Virus record (IMG/VR): IMGVR_UViG_3300027839_001233
Location: 1 to 64,000 of that record
Length of the DNA stretch: 64,000 bases
Direction: 5' to 3' (one strand)
DNA from: a virus
Part shown: positions 1-6,904 of the stretch, in pieces
Position numbering within the stretch: the stretch's first letter is position 1
How the letters are laid out: the number at the start of each line of letters is the position of its first letter
Translations under genes and position numbers: made by a program
The notes under the pieces: model-generated
The model's database searches: none
What the model was told of the DNA's origin: nothing
The model's input: the letters and a program-made list of their open reading frames with translations, nothing else

Positions 1-89
1 TTCCGTATTGCATTTTGTGCAAGTGATACCTTCCATTCGTCAATGTCTCCGTAGTCTTGTGCGATTCTGGTGCAGAGTTCGATCAACAT
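1..89 (-). CDS. Partial unknown protein, cut by the left edge
   Basis: An open frame reads leftwards off the window from an ATG at 89 (MLIELCTRIAQDYG...). The same frame is also open upstream, back to a TAA at 176-174 that ends the preceding gene, and that stretch also looks protein-like (…GPNRSYYSNKEKYDD…). No ATG, GTG or TTG lies between the stop and the ATG at 89, and the ATG at 89 has no clear ribosome binding site. The start is therefore uncertain. No family recognised. Confidence 0.45.
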   Translation of the reverse strand, partial: MLIELCTRIAQDYGDIDEWKVSLAQNAIR

Positions 90-173
90 GTCGCGTCCAT
101 AGAACGGGCTACCTGCTTGATCATCATACTTCTCCTTGTTAGAATAGTAGCTCCGATTGGGTCCGGCACTGAA

Positions 174-869
174 TTAGTTTGCTATATCCTCCTTTTCGGG
201 ATAAAGCCCATTCTTTTCATCTCGGCGTTGCTGCTCGTCTAAATCCTTTTCCCGCTCATCTATCTCCCGCTCTCGGTCTCCAAAATTTTTCATCCATGAG
301 CAAAGCAATTCCCTAGCTTTATTTTTAGTTACAAAAAACTCAGTGATGATGTATTTATCAGCTGCAAACATATTGGTTATACCTGATTCGCGCAGTTCAT
401 CTAAGAACACATTCACTTCCTCTTTGAAACTATTTTCCATATCATCGACATGCTGCATGGGAGTACGCCTCGACTGTCCTTCATGCCATGCTGCATTGCA
501 TCTTGTAGTAGTGGCAGCTTCGTCTTGCTCCTTCTTACGTTTTTGGGCATCCTTGTATATCTGTACCCCCTCTGCCGGCCAGCCATCTATCCAGCGCCGC
601 CCCTGTGTGTACTGGGGAGTCTCGTATCGAGTAGTCATATTGTCCCCCTTGTCTACGTCAGGGGTCTGTCGGTAGTCCACTCTAATGCAGTTATCCAGTA
701 CATCTTCTGCGATTGCTGCCTGTACGTCGAGGGATGTCACACTGAGATACTCGGTCGGGTGAACGATGGCTACTTCTTGTACGCTGTCATCGCTATCTTC
801 CCGCATCAGAACTACTCGTCCACTTCCGTCAACGTGCATCTCTGTGTAGTAGTCTATTGTCTTTTTCAC
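174..869 (-). CDS. Unknown phage protein with charged C-terminus
   Basis: This is a 231-residue protein with no recognised domain. It starts at GTG (869-867), with a good AAGGAGAG ribosome binding site 8 bases upstream. The N-terminal half is acidic. The last 40 residues are a highly charged run rich in Arg, Glu, Asp and Gln that is probably helical or coiled. Codons are visibly more G+C-rich than in most neighbours, a trait shared with other stand-alone genes in this window. The frame stays open for at least 57 codons beyond its TAA. It is probably an accessory phage gene. Confidence 0.7.
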   Translation of the reverse strand: MKKTIDYYTEMHVDGSGRVVLMREDSDDSVQEVAIVHPTEYLSVTSLDVQAAIAEDVLDNCIRVDYRQTPDVDKGDNMTTRYETPQYTQGRRWIDGWPAEGVQIYKDAQKRKKEQDEAATTTRCNAAWHEGQSRRTPMQHVDDMENSFKEEVNVFLDELRESGITNMFAADKYIITEFFVTKNKARELLCSWMKNFGDREREIDEREKDLDEQQRRDEKNGLYPEKEDIAN

Positions 870-982
870 TGGTTACTCTCCTTGGTTGTTAGCTATTACA
901 TGCTAAATGAGTTTTCCGAAAATTATTAATTAACTTTTTGATGCTCGCAAACCTTGAAGTCAAGATTCGTATGTTGTGACTT

Positions 983-1237
983 CTAAACGGAGTTTGTACA
1001 TACCCAAAACCAATTTCCGTGTGAATCCTTCATTACTTCCTTGTTACATTTAGAACAGATCGCATGATACCTACGCCCATCATGGTATTTTCGGCCTTCA
1101 CCGTTTCCATTGTGACAACTAAATAATGTACAAGATAATTTAGTGCCACACATTTTGTCTATTAAACAAAAAACGAAAGGTAACAATATTAGTAAACAAA
1201 CTAAAATTCCTATAACTATAAGCCATTGATTTAACAT
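983..1237 (-). CDS. Small membrane-anchored Cys-rich protein
   Basis: This is an 84-residue protein. Residues 5-27 are strongly hydrophobic (one membrane segment or signal anchor). The C-terminal half carries several Cys and His residues (CTLFSCHNG, then CSKCNKE, then a final WVC) in an arrangement like a small zinc ribbon. The pattern loosely recalls the short DUF1660-type prophage proteins, but that is a guess. The ribosome binding site AAAGGAGAT precedes the ATG. The gene lies just downstream of two tRNA genes read in the same direction. Confidence 0.6.
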   Translation of the reverse strand: MLNQWLIVIGILVCLLILLPFVFCLIDKMCGTKLSCTLFSCHNGNGEGRKYHDGRRYHAICSKCNKEVMKDSHGNWFWVCTNSV

Positions 1238-1271
1238 GAAAATATCTCCTTTAGTGTTAGAATGTGGTGGG

Positions 1272-1359
1272 TGGGAAAGGGGAGATTCGAACTCCCAACG
1301 GTTCTAAAGTAACGGGTTATAACCCGCCGAGGTACATCACCAGTCTCCTAAGCTTTCCC
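1272..1359 (-). tRNA. tRNA with long variable arm and irregular anticodon loop
   Basis: The acceptor stem is seven perfect pairs (GGGAAAG with CTTTCCC), and the T arm is perfect (GGGAG-TTCGAAT-CTCCC). The D loop has GG. At 88 bases with a long variable arm (GTT...AAC stem), it is type II (Leu, Ser or Tyr-like). The anticodon region GGCGGGTTATAACCCGTT cannot form a 5-bp stem with a 7-base loop: it gives either a 6-base loop (TTATAA) or an 8-base loop (GTTATAAC). Isotype is unresolved; ATA or TAT are the possible anticodons. A standard CCA does not directly follow position 73. Confidence 0.75.
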
Positions 1360-1388
1360 ATATGTATTTAAACTGATCTTGTATTTGA

Positions 1389-1461
1389 AAGGTCCAGAAG
1401 AATTCGAACCTTCAACCACCAGGATCAAAACCTGGTGTTCTGCCAGTTGAACTATGGAACC
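1389..1461 (-). tRNA. tRNA-Gln(TTG)
   Basis: The anticodon arm is clear: ACCAGG-TTTTGAT-CCTGGT, giving anticodon TTG. The T loop is TTCGAAT. The acceptor stem GGTTCCA/TGGACCT has one mismatch and one G-T pair, and CCA is not encoded, so the host must add it. It lies directly after the irregular type II tRNA. The length of 73 bases is normal. Confidence 0.85.
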
Positions 1462-1469
1462 ATTTATAA

Positions 1470-1829
1470 CTACTCTGGAAATCTTACCATCACTTCGTCA
1501 TCATCTAACTTTGTCCACCTAAAACCATATTTGATATACCAATCCGTTAATTCATGGTATGTCATTCGTCCATATGACAAGGGGATACAAATTACTGTAA
1601 TATGATTTTTATCAAGAATCGTCAACAACTCTGTCATCAACAGGGTTCCATCGCCCTGACTCTCGATTTTAGATTTTATCCTAGAAAACCAAAACACTTT
1701 CCCGGGTAGCTCACTATTAGTTATGTCCATGGTAAGACTACATATGGCACCGGACTCGGTTATCATTTCGATAGTTGTAGAAGTTATTTTTGTTGGAAAA
1801 ACCAACGTTGGCGTGTAATAACAACTCAC
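1470..1829 (-). CDS. GNAT-like acetyltransferase
   Basis: This is a protein of about 119 residues. The middle carries a GNAT-style acetyl-CoA loop (SRIKSKIESQGDGTLLMTEL), and near the end a segment (YHELTDWYIKYGF) resembles the last strand and helix of N-acetyltransferases. It probably transfers an acetyl group; the substrate is unknown. I prefer a GTG start at 1829, which overlaps the upstream stop as GTGA. An ATG at 1856 (128 residues) is also possible but overlaps the upstream gene by 31 bases. It forms a two-gene unit with the VWA-domain gene. Confidence 0.55.
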   Translation of the reverse strand: MSCYYTPTLVFPTKITSTTIEMITESGAICSLTMDITNSELPGKVFWFSRIKSKIESQGDGTLLMTELLTILDKNHITVICIPLSYGRMTYHELTDWYIKYGFRWTKLDDDEVMVRFPE

Positions 1830-2986
1830 ATATTTTCTACTATTAACTGAGTACAATCTAAATAAAGGTCAGATATTGCATCATCCGATCTAACATAAAT
1901 GTCATACGGAGTTTGTACATGTCGAATGTCAAACTTATCTGTTAACGGATATTGCCATTCGACAGTATCAGCAGCCATTATTTCTTTATCCTTTTTAGTT
2001 ACTAAAATATGATCACCATTACCTTGTCTTAATAGTTCACTTGTAACAGGATAAACACTATGTACCCTTTTGTATATTTTAGCATCTGATTTAAATCCTA
2101 ACAGGAATGTAGCATCATTAATCTTAGGCTCTCTCCACTTTCCATTATATGGACAGTTAACAAGCTGCCAATTGAAACGTCCACTTACTGCTCCCTGTGT
2201 AGGTTTCTTTTTTCTTCCCTTATATAATTTAACCATTTGATTTCTGAGTTCTAATGGATAGTTATCCCTAGTTTTTAAGAAAGCAATTAAGGGCTTTATC
2301 AATGTTGGATTTGTTTGATATGTAGTTATGGCGGTTAATAGCTGATTTATAGTTGACAAGTTATAAACTTTAAAATGTACAGCTCCAGATATACTTGCCA
2401 ACTCTTCCCAGTAATCATTGTTCTCAGGTTTGGTCATTATTTGAATTATAAATAATTTAGCCAAATCATTTTCCGCTAATTTCTGAGCTTCAACTCTCCA
2501 ATCCAATTTATTAACATTTAATGGGTGATTTATCGAATTAGGTTTATTTTCCCCAATCATCACTAATGCACGTCTCTGGTATATGGAAGTAGATAAAGAA
2601 TGGTTGAATTTACTCAATACTAACTCATAACATGACGAGTCGGAATTAATTTCAGGGAATCTAAGGTCAGTGATCGCTTGGGAAAGAAATGAAGTTGGGC
2701 ATCTTAGTGGTGACTGGCAAATTGTAAATGGATCTCCTTCATGTTCATAATTGGTATGAATTATGAATGATGTAGATGTATGACATCCATTGGAACACAT
2801 CGAGGCATAATAATCCCCTGCCCAATCTGCACAATTTAAAAATTTAAATGATTGACATCCTATGTGGGTAGACATGTCAAATGAATAATATATCCCATGT
2901 GAGTTGTCTAGTTTCTCCATAGCTATCCTTGAAGCTAATTTAGAATACTGATACTTCATATGTGAGTTGCTCCGAATTCCTGGCAT
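1826..2986 (-). CDS. VWA-domain protein
   Basis: This is a 386-residue protein. An N-terminal strand followed by a DMST metal-site motif (in YYSFDMSTH, about residue 34) looks like the MIDAS start of a von Willebrand A domain. The middle (RRALVMIGENKPN, then DWRVEAQKLAEND, then EELASISGAVHFKV) matches the later strands of bacterial and phage VWA proteins. The last 130 residues, which contain a basic KGRKKKP run, are not recognised. VWA domains bind protein partners through a divalent metal; the partner is unknown. A second VWA protein is encoded at 30388-31833 beside a MoxR ATPase, which is where VWA proteins usually occur. Confidence 0.6.
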   Translation of the reverse strand: MPGIRSNSHMKYQYSKLASRIAMEKLDNSHGIYYSFDMSTHIGCQSFKFLNCADWAGDYYASMCSNGCHTSTSFIIHTNYEHEGDPFTICQSPLRCPTSFLSQAITDLRFPEINSDSSCYELVLSKFNHSLSTSIYQRRALVMIGENKPNSINHPLNVNKLDWRVEAQKLAENDLAKLFIIQIMTKPENNDYWEELASISGAVHFKVYNLSTINQLLTAITTYQTNPTLIKPLIAFLKTRDNYPLELRNQMVKLYKGRKKKPTQGAVSGRFNWQLVNCPYNGKWREPKINDATFLLGFKSDAKIYKRVHSVYPVTSELLRQGNGDHILVTKKDKEIMAADTVEWQYPLTDKFDIRHVQTPYDIYVRSDDAISDLYLDCTQLIVENM

Positions 2987-3078
2987 GTTGGTAATTATTT
3001 CCTTTAGTTATAATGTTTATTTAAAACTATTTAATTTCCTTTTAAAAAATAAAAAAGAGAATAACTCCAATTTGTAAA

Positions 3079-3169
3079 TGGCAGAGAGGGTGGGATTCGA
3101 ACCCACGAATCACTTGCACGATTTTCAGTTTTCAAGACTGACGCCTTTTATCCACTCAGCCACCTCTCC
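3079..3169 (-). tRNA. tRNA-Ser(TGA)
   Basis: This is a type II tRNA of 91 bases. The anticodon arm AGTCTTGAAAACT places TGA in the loop. The acceptor GGAGAGG pairs with CCTCTCT, followed by G73 and an encoded CCA, and the T loop is TTCGAAT. The terminator at 3244-3273 and the promoter-like element at 3218-3230 both lie upstream, so it probably begins its own transcript. Confidence 0.95.
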
Positions 3170-3217
3170 ATATAATTTATATTATTTAGAAAACTCCTGT
3201 TCTCTTCTCATATAGGA

Positions 3218-3230
3218 ATATATATAGAAA
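3218..3230 (-). promoter_or_regulatory. Candidate promoter element TTTCTATATATAT
   Basis: On the minus strand this reads TTTCTATATATAT. It lies directly after a terminator and about 50 bases before tRNA-Ser. It is one of four near-identical 13-base copies in the window, all placed before minus-strand transcription units. The promoter role is inferred from position only. Confidence 0.45.
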
Positions 3231-3243
3231 TAGTTTTCTATAT

Positions 3244-3273
3244 AAAAAAAATCAACCACTGGCCAGTTGGTCA
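3244..3273 (-). terminator. Rho-independent terminator, possibly bidirectional
   Basis: On the minus strand the arms TTGACCAACT and AGTGGTTGA flank a GGCC loop and are followed by eight Ts. The stem has one bulged A. On the plus strand the same hairpin is followed by five Ts. It would end the tRNA-Pro transcript. Confidence 0.75.
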
Positions 3274-3350
3274 ATTTTTACTTCTTATAGTTCCTTCGTT
3301 AACACATCCTAAATAACAATTCATTACATTTATAGTTCCTAAATTTTCTT

Positions 3351-3427
3351 TGGTCGGGGCGACACGATTTGAACATGCGACATTTTCGTCCCAAACGAAA
3401 TGCTCTACCAGCCTGAGCTACGCCCCG
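3351..3427 (-). tRNA. tRNA-Pro(TGG)
   Basis: The acceptor CGGGGCG pairs with CGCCCCG, followed by A73 and an encoded CCA. The anticodon arm is TTTCG-TTTGGGA-CGAAA, anticodon TGG. The T loop is TTCAAAT. D and variable arms are normal. Confidence 0.95.
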
Positions 3428-3473
3428 ATAACTTATTTATCTTTTATTCACAATGTTTCTAACAACATTCAAC

Positions 3474-3704
3474 TCATACCATAGAGATAGTAGATGAATC
3501 TATAAACACTTTCATGTTGTTAACATGATAATATGGTAATATGAAACTACATGATTTTACCTTCAATCGTTTAGCTTTTTCTTTATATTCAGTCGGAAAA
3601 GATAAAACCTTAAATGTTACATATGGGCCAGGATATTGTCCGGTTTCAGATTTAATTTTCATAACTTTAAGATAAGTTCCTGCCAGAATCTGTGCCGCGT
3701 ACAT
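3474..3704 (-). CDS. Unknown small protein
   Basis: This is a 76-residue basic protein with no recognised family. It shows a mixed beta-like pattern (YLKVMKIKSE..., PYVTFKVLSFP) and no clear membrane segment. It is the last of a run of small minus-strand genes (3474-4658) after the HNH endonuclease gene. Confidence 0.5.
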   Translation of the reverse strand: MYAAQILAGTYLKVMKIKSETGQYPGPYVTFKVLSFPTEYKEKAKRLKVKSCSFILPYYHVNNMKVFIDSSTISMV

Positions 3705-3729
3705 TGGTAATAATCTAAATGGTTATATT

Positions 3730-3969
3730 TTATTTTAATTTTAAATTTTTATTCATGGTATCAATGCAGTCCGGACACATGTATATCGGTGGAGAAATAG
3801 GTGATCTGTGATCAACTATAACATTTACAAGATTCCCACCAATTCCACACATATAACATTTAAGAGATTCCATTCTTCTCATGAAATTTCTATGATTTCT
3901 AATACATAACAATACATATACTACAAAACAGCCTATTGCATACCATCCTACTAATTCCATATGAGTCAC
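3730..3969 (-). CDS. Small membrane protein with CxxC pairs
   Basis: This is a 79-residue protein. Residues 6-24 form one hydrophobic segment, followed by a basic stretch. Two cysteine pairs (CYMCG and, near the end, CPDC) are spaced as in a four-Cys zinc ribbon. It is likely a membrane-anchored metal-binding protein of unknown role, and one of several Cys-rich mini-proteins encoded side by side. Confidence 0.55.
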   Translation of the reverse strand: MTHMELVGWYAIGCFVVYVLLCIRNHRNFMRRMESLKCYMCGIGGNLVNVIVDHRSPISPPIYMCPDCIDTMNKNLKLK

Positions 3970-3972
3970 AAT

Positions 3973-4443
3973 CTACTCCGATGCTAGTTGTTTAATTATT
4001 GATGTTCTATCTAATTCTGTTTGTAGTATCTTACATCTCATACAAGTAGAACGATCTCTTAATGGATCTACAAAATACAGTGTCCCATGATCACATAGAG
4101 GTATTATATAATCATGTACTGATACAATTTGTTTAGCGGGTGTTACAATGGAGTTGTATGTGAAGGTAGGGTGTACATACATGTAACAACCATGCTTCTT
4201 TTTAGGTATTCGTATCTTATATGTCACATTTTGTGATCTCTCTGAACTACTAGAAGATACCCCTATCAACATGGACATAGTTATACATTTACTACATACT
4301 AGTTGTCCTGTTATCTTTGTTGATTCATAATCAACTTCTTTCTTTTCCCTATCTATAAATATATAATCACAAAATGAGAAATAACTAAAACTACCATCTA
4401 TATTGATTTCTTTATAATAAAAATGACAATCAGAATTAGTCAT
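3973..4443 (-). CDS. Unknown Cys-containing protein
   Basis: This is a 156-residue protein with two CxxC pairs (CSKC about residue 52, CMRC near residue 137) and a CDHG motif between them, suggesting a metal site. The rest is beta-rich (IDGSFSYFSFCDYIFID). No family recognised. It is packed between the 3730 and 4446 genes with gaps of only a few bases, so it is probably cotranscribed with them. Confidence 0.5.
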   Translation of the reverse strand: MTNSDCHFYYKEINIDGSFSYFSFCDYIFIDREKKEVDYESTKITGQLVCSKCITMSMLIGVSSSSSERSQNVTYKIRIPKKKHGCYMYVHPTFTYNSIVTPAKQIVSVHDYIIPLCDHGTLYFVDPLRDRSTCMRCKILQTELDRTSIIKQLASE

Positions 4444-4445
4444 AG

Positions 4446-4658
4446 TTATATAACACTTCTTACAAAAAAAGTGGTTTCTTCTATAAGATTAGATATAATG
4501 TGAAAGTGATTATGCTCACAAATAGATGAACATGACAAACATATATTACATTCTTGTGCAAGAGATTGATCTCTATCTAGTTCTACTGCCTCACAAAATG
4601 ATGGGCATCTACTTTTTATTAAATTAGATCCCAATACAAAATAACATATATAAATCAT
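4446..4658 (-). CDS. Small Cys-rich protein
   Basis: This is a 70-residue protein with a hydrophobic N-terminus (MIYICYFVLGS) and seven further Cys residues, several in CNICLSC-SSIC-EHNH, a pattern that could bind metal. Its segment C-x3-C with a following VELDRD is faintly like the C-terminus of the 3973 gene product (CMRCKILQTELDR), so the two may share an origin. Function unknown. Confidence 0.45.
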   Translation of the reverse strand: MIYICYFVLGSNLIKSRCPSFCEAVELDRDQSLAQECNICLSCSSICEHNHFHIISNLIEETTFFVRSVI

Positions 4659-4666
4659 TCTTTAAC

Positions 4667-5284
4667 CTACTCGTCTAGTTTAACATTCCAATAAGCAATA
4701 TCAATGAATTGCTCCCACGACTTAGGAATTTCTTCCCCTCTGGTTTTGTTTTGAACGTACTGAGGTCTAACTGGATTCTTAATCAATATCATGCCTGCCT
4801 GAATAGGAGTTCTATCTCCCTTAACTGAGTTACATGGGATACATGACACTACAACATTCTTCCATGTAGATTTGCCACCTTGACTTCTTGGTAACACATG
4901 GTCGATGTTTAATTTATTATATAAAAGTTGCTTCCCGCAGTACTGACACGTATTGTTATCTCTCAGGAATACATTCTTCCTACTAAACTTAACGTTCATT
5001 GGTCTGAAAATTTTAACTCTAGTAAAAATAATGATCTCAGGGATCATAAAGCATATAGATGAGTTACCAATAAATCTCTGTTTTTGATCCTTAGAAATTG
5101 AAGTTATGTCACTCCAATTATCTACCCATGATTCAAAATCATGTAAAGAAAAATCATGACGTACAATTTTAGCTTTACCTGCTACAACTTTCTTTAGTGC
5201 TTTGAACACTGGCGTCACATTGATTGGTTGCCATGATTTGTTCAGTACTAGTACGTTGTGCCTTAATAAAGCATTCGAGTTCAT
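4667..5284 (-). CDS. HNH endonuclease
   Basis: This is a 205-residue protein. The C-terminal half has a full HNH core: CQYC, then DHVLPRSQGG, then CIPCNSVKGDR. Cys pairs hold the fold, and the Asp-His pair and the Asn of the core form the metal site. The N-terminus (VLVLNKSWQPINVTP) matches the widespread stand-alone bacterial HNH proteins of this size. It could be a homing-type or DNA-processing nuclease. It lies between tRNA-Glu and the Cys-rich genes and does not visibly interrupt another gene. Confidence 0.9.
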   Translation of the reverse strand: MNSNALLRHNVLVLNKSWQPINVTPVFKALKKVVAGKAKIVRHDFSLHDFESWVDNWSDITSISKDQKQRFIGNSSICFMIPEIIIFTRVKIFRPMNVKFSRKNVFLRDNNTCQYCGKQLLYNKLNIDHVLPRSQGGKSTWKNVVVSCIPCNSVKGDRTPIQAGMILIKNPVRPQYVQNKTRGEEIPKSWEQFIDIAYWNVKLDE

Positions 5285-5319
5285 TTTAAATCCTAATTTC
5301 TTTTAGGTTGTTTCAATTT

Positions 5320-5396
5320 AGTGACTCCGACCAGATTTGAACTGGCGTTACTGCTGCGAAAGAGCAGAGTCCTGACCAACTAGACGACAGAATCAC
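5320..5396 (-). tRNA. tRNA-Glu(TTC)
   Basis: The acceptor GTGATTC pairs with GAGTCAC (one T-G pair). The anticodon arm is CTGCT-CTTTCGC-AGCAG, anticodon TTC, and the T loop is TTCAAAT. CCA is not encoded. Confidence 0.9.
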
Positions 5397-5402
5397 TATA
5401 AA

Positions 5403-5864
5403 TTAAGGGGCGTGTTTAGTTTCATTCCATAACTGATGAATGATCATAAACTTATCCGTTTTATCAAAATCTCTAATATATCGTTTGGGCATTGTTCTAA
5501 CTTTAAACAATTCTACTCCATTAAATCGGAATGTCCATTTTTGCTTTTTTCTTTGTTTTACAATATACCATCCTGGCCTATTGATTAGCCACGTACTAAC
5601 TTTTCTTTTATTGGAATATACTACATAATTACCATGACATACAGATAATTCTATAAATCTTCTTCTAACGGATTGTACTGATCCTTTTATTACAACTGGC
5701 CCTGTTACAGGATAAGCATATACAACTGCCCATGTACCAGAAGATTCATTAAGACGTTGTTTGCGTTTTAGATGTGTTAGTAATGAATTAATCCCATTAC
5801 TTGGGCCCCAGGTGTTCGCGGGCGACTTCGACCTGTTGTGCGATCCCATAGCAACTATTGCCAT
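5403..5864 (-). CDS. Unknown basic protein
   Basis: This is a 153-residue, strongly basic protein (LLTHLKRKQRLNES; VKQRKKQKWTFRFNG) that may bind nucleic acid. No family recognised. A clear AAGGAGA ribosome binding site lies before the ATG. The structured RNA candidate at 5882-6076 sits immediately upstream, so this gene may be controlled by that leader. Confidence 0.55.
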   Translation of the reverse strand: MAIVAMGSHNRSKSPANTWGPSNGINSLLTHLKRKQRLNESSGTWAVVYAYPVTGPVVIKGSVQSVRRRFIELSVCHGNYVVYSNKRKVSTWLINRPGWYIVKQRKKQKWTFRFNGVELFKVRTMPKRYIRDFDKTDKFMIIHQLWNETKHAP

Positions 5865-5881
5865 ATATTTCTCCTTGTAAT

Positions 5882-6076
5882 AAAAAATGAACTGGTTCTC
5901 AACTTTGTTATCGTGTCGTCTGGTTTAGACTAAAGGTACTTGTCTAAACCATTAATTATCTAATTTTTAATATCCCTAAATGATATTTAATATGACACCA
6001 AACTATAAGTCTTACCAATGCGTCCCAAGATACAAATAATTTTAAATTAGTGTAATGCATCCAAGAACCAGTTCAT
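5882..6076 (-). ncRNA. Candidate structured RNA or regulatory leader
   Basis: Minus strand, no open frame. A 13-bp perfect closing stem joins 6076-6064 (ATGAACTGGTTCT) to 5899-5887 (AGAACCAGTTCAT), which runs into a T tract at 5887-5882. Inside is a perfect 10-bp hairpin (TGGTTTAGAC with GTCTAAACCA, 5919-5949) and a 6-bp hairpin (AATATC/GATATT). The shape is a long intrinsic terminator with a folded insert. It could be a free small RNA among the tRNAs or an attenuator/riboswitch-like leader of the next gene. I do not recognise a known RNA family. Confidence 0.5.
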
Positions 6077-6154
6077 ATCTTATAACAAGAAAAAGTAGTT
6101 GATCAAAGACTTAAACCTCATGATCCCCTGCGTTGACTGATATAAATAAAAAAG

Positions 6155-6236
6155 ATCTTCTGACAGGATTCGAACCTGCAAAGACTTACGCCGGGTGTGA
6201 GGTCCCTGCTTTTTCCATAATTAGCATTACAGAAGA
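6155..6236 (-). tRNA. tRNA-like gene with disordered anticodon arm
   Basis: The acceptor stem is perfect over seven pairs (TCTTCTG with CAGAAGA), with two more pairs possible beyond it. The T arm GCAGG-TTCGAAT-CCTGT is good, and the D stem TGC/GCA pairs. The anticodon region GCAGGGACCTCACACCCGGC gives only a GGG/CCC stem with an 8-base loop. No T33 is in the right place, so the isotype is not readable. CCA is not encoded; a T run follows. It may be a decayed or unusual tRNA. Confidence 0.55.
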
Positions 6237-6241
6237 TCTAT

Positions 6242-6327
6242 TGGTACCCGAGGAGGGACTCGAACCCACACACCCTTGCGGATAACGGATTTTAAGTCCG
6301 TTGCGTCTGCCATTCCGCCACTCGGGC
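6242..6327 (-). tRNA. tRNA-Leu(TAA)
   Basis: This is a type II tRNA. The acceptor GCCCGAG pairs with CTCGGGT, followed by A73 and an encoded CCA. The anticodon arm is ACGGA-CTTAAAA-TCCGT, anticodon TAA. A variable-arm stem is present (ATCCGCAAGGGTGT) and the T loop is TTCGAGT. Confidence 0.95.
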
Positions 6328-6536
6328 ACAACTTAAGTCTCTTAGCTCTACTATAGTTCCCCCTTTTGCAACAAGTCCACATTTCAATAAAGCCTGTCTA
6401 ATATTTGAAGTTGAATTTAAAGCTTTGTTAAGAAGGGGGGTAAGGGGCAATAGGTATCTCGGATTCATTTATGATATTTATAAAATCTGAGATACCTATC
6501 TATGATATAAGACATATTACGCAGCGAATGCATTGG
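6328..6536 (-). other. Non-coding stretch with long inverted repeats
   Basis: No open frame of note. A near-perfect 16-bp inverted repeat spans 6450-6465 and 6484-6499 (ATAGGTATCTC... with ...GAGATACCTAT) around an 18-base AT-rich loop. Further on, CCCCCTTTTG near 6360 can pair with AAGAAGGGGGG near 6430. These may be terminators or RNA structures between the 6537-6740 gene and tRNA-Leu. Confidence 0.5.
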
Positions 6537-6740
6537 TCATACTACAGGTAGCCTTTTCAAGAGTTTAGACGTATGCTGGCCCGGATGAACCATGGATGAA
6601 TTGATTGCATCAATCGCATCATCGTTATCATCCGAGATAGAAGTGGTTCGCCGGAAAGTGGGACACTTTCGATGATTAGTCCCAACTTTTTTTTTTCTCC
6701 GACTGCGCTGGCTTCCACCATTCCGTGCACTCTTCTTCAT
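6537..6740 (-). CDS. Unknown small basic protein
   Basis: This is a 67-residue protein. The first 30 residues are very basic (RSRRKKKVGTNHRK), followed by an acidic patch (SDDNDDAIDA). It resembles a DNA- or RNA-binding peptide, but no family is recognised. It has a leader of about 120 bases with a promoter-like element (6861-6873) and hairpins (TCATGC/GCATGA; GATTAG/CTAATC), and a strong AGAGAGGA ribosome binding site. Codons are relatively G+C-rich. Confidence 0.55.
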   Translation of the reverse strand: MKKSARNGGSQRSRRKKKVGTNHRKCPTFRRTTSISDDNDDAIDAINSSMVHPGQHTSKLLKRLPVV

Positions 6741-6860
6741 CAGTTCCTCTCTCTTAGTTTAAGATTAGCCTATAAATAGGAGAAGCTAATCATGCTTTTT
6801 TACTGTGTCTTTCATGCAACGCATGACGGCTTAGACATCAAACTCCTTCTTCATTTTTAA

Positions 6861-6873
6861 ATATATATAGAAT
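6861..6873 (-). promoter_or_regulatory. Candidate promoter element ATTCTATATATAT
   Basis: The minus-strand 13-mer ATTCTATATATAT is identical to copies at 27210-27222 and 32755-32767. It lies about 120 bases upstream of the 6740 gene start in an otherwise non-coding gap, followed by a 6-bp hairpin TCATGC-GTT-GCATGA. Confidence 0.45.
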
Positions 6874-6904
6874 ACGGTTTTTAAAAGGGAATCTTATTAA
6901 TCTA

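Noticed and set aside
57-242. Plus-strand open frame of 61 codons at the left edge
   Set aside because: It lies opposite the protein-like minus frames, has no ribosome binding site and a low-complexity hydrophobic end.
4667-5284. HNH gene considered as part of a self-splicing intron or intein
   Set aside because: No split host gene is visible on either side; it stands alone between a tRNA and small genes.
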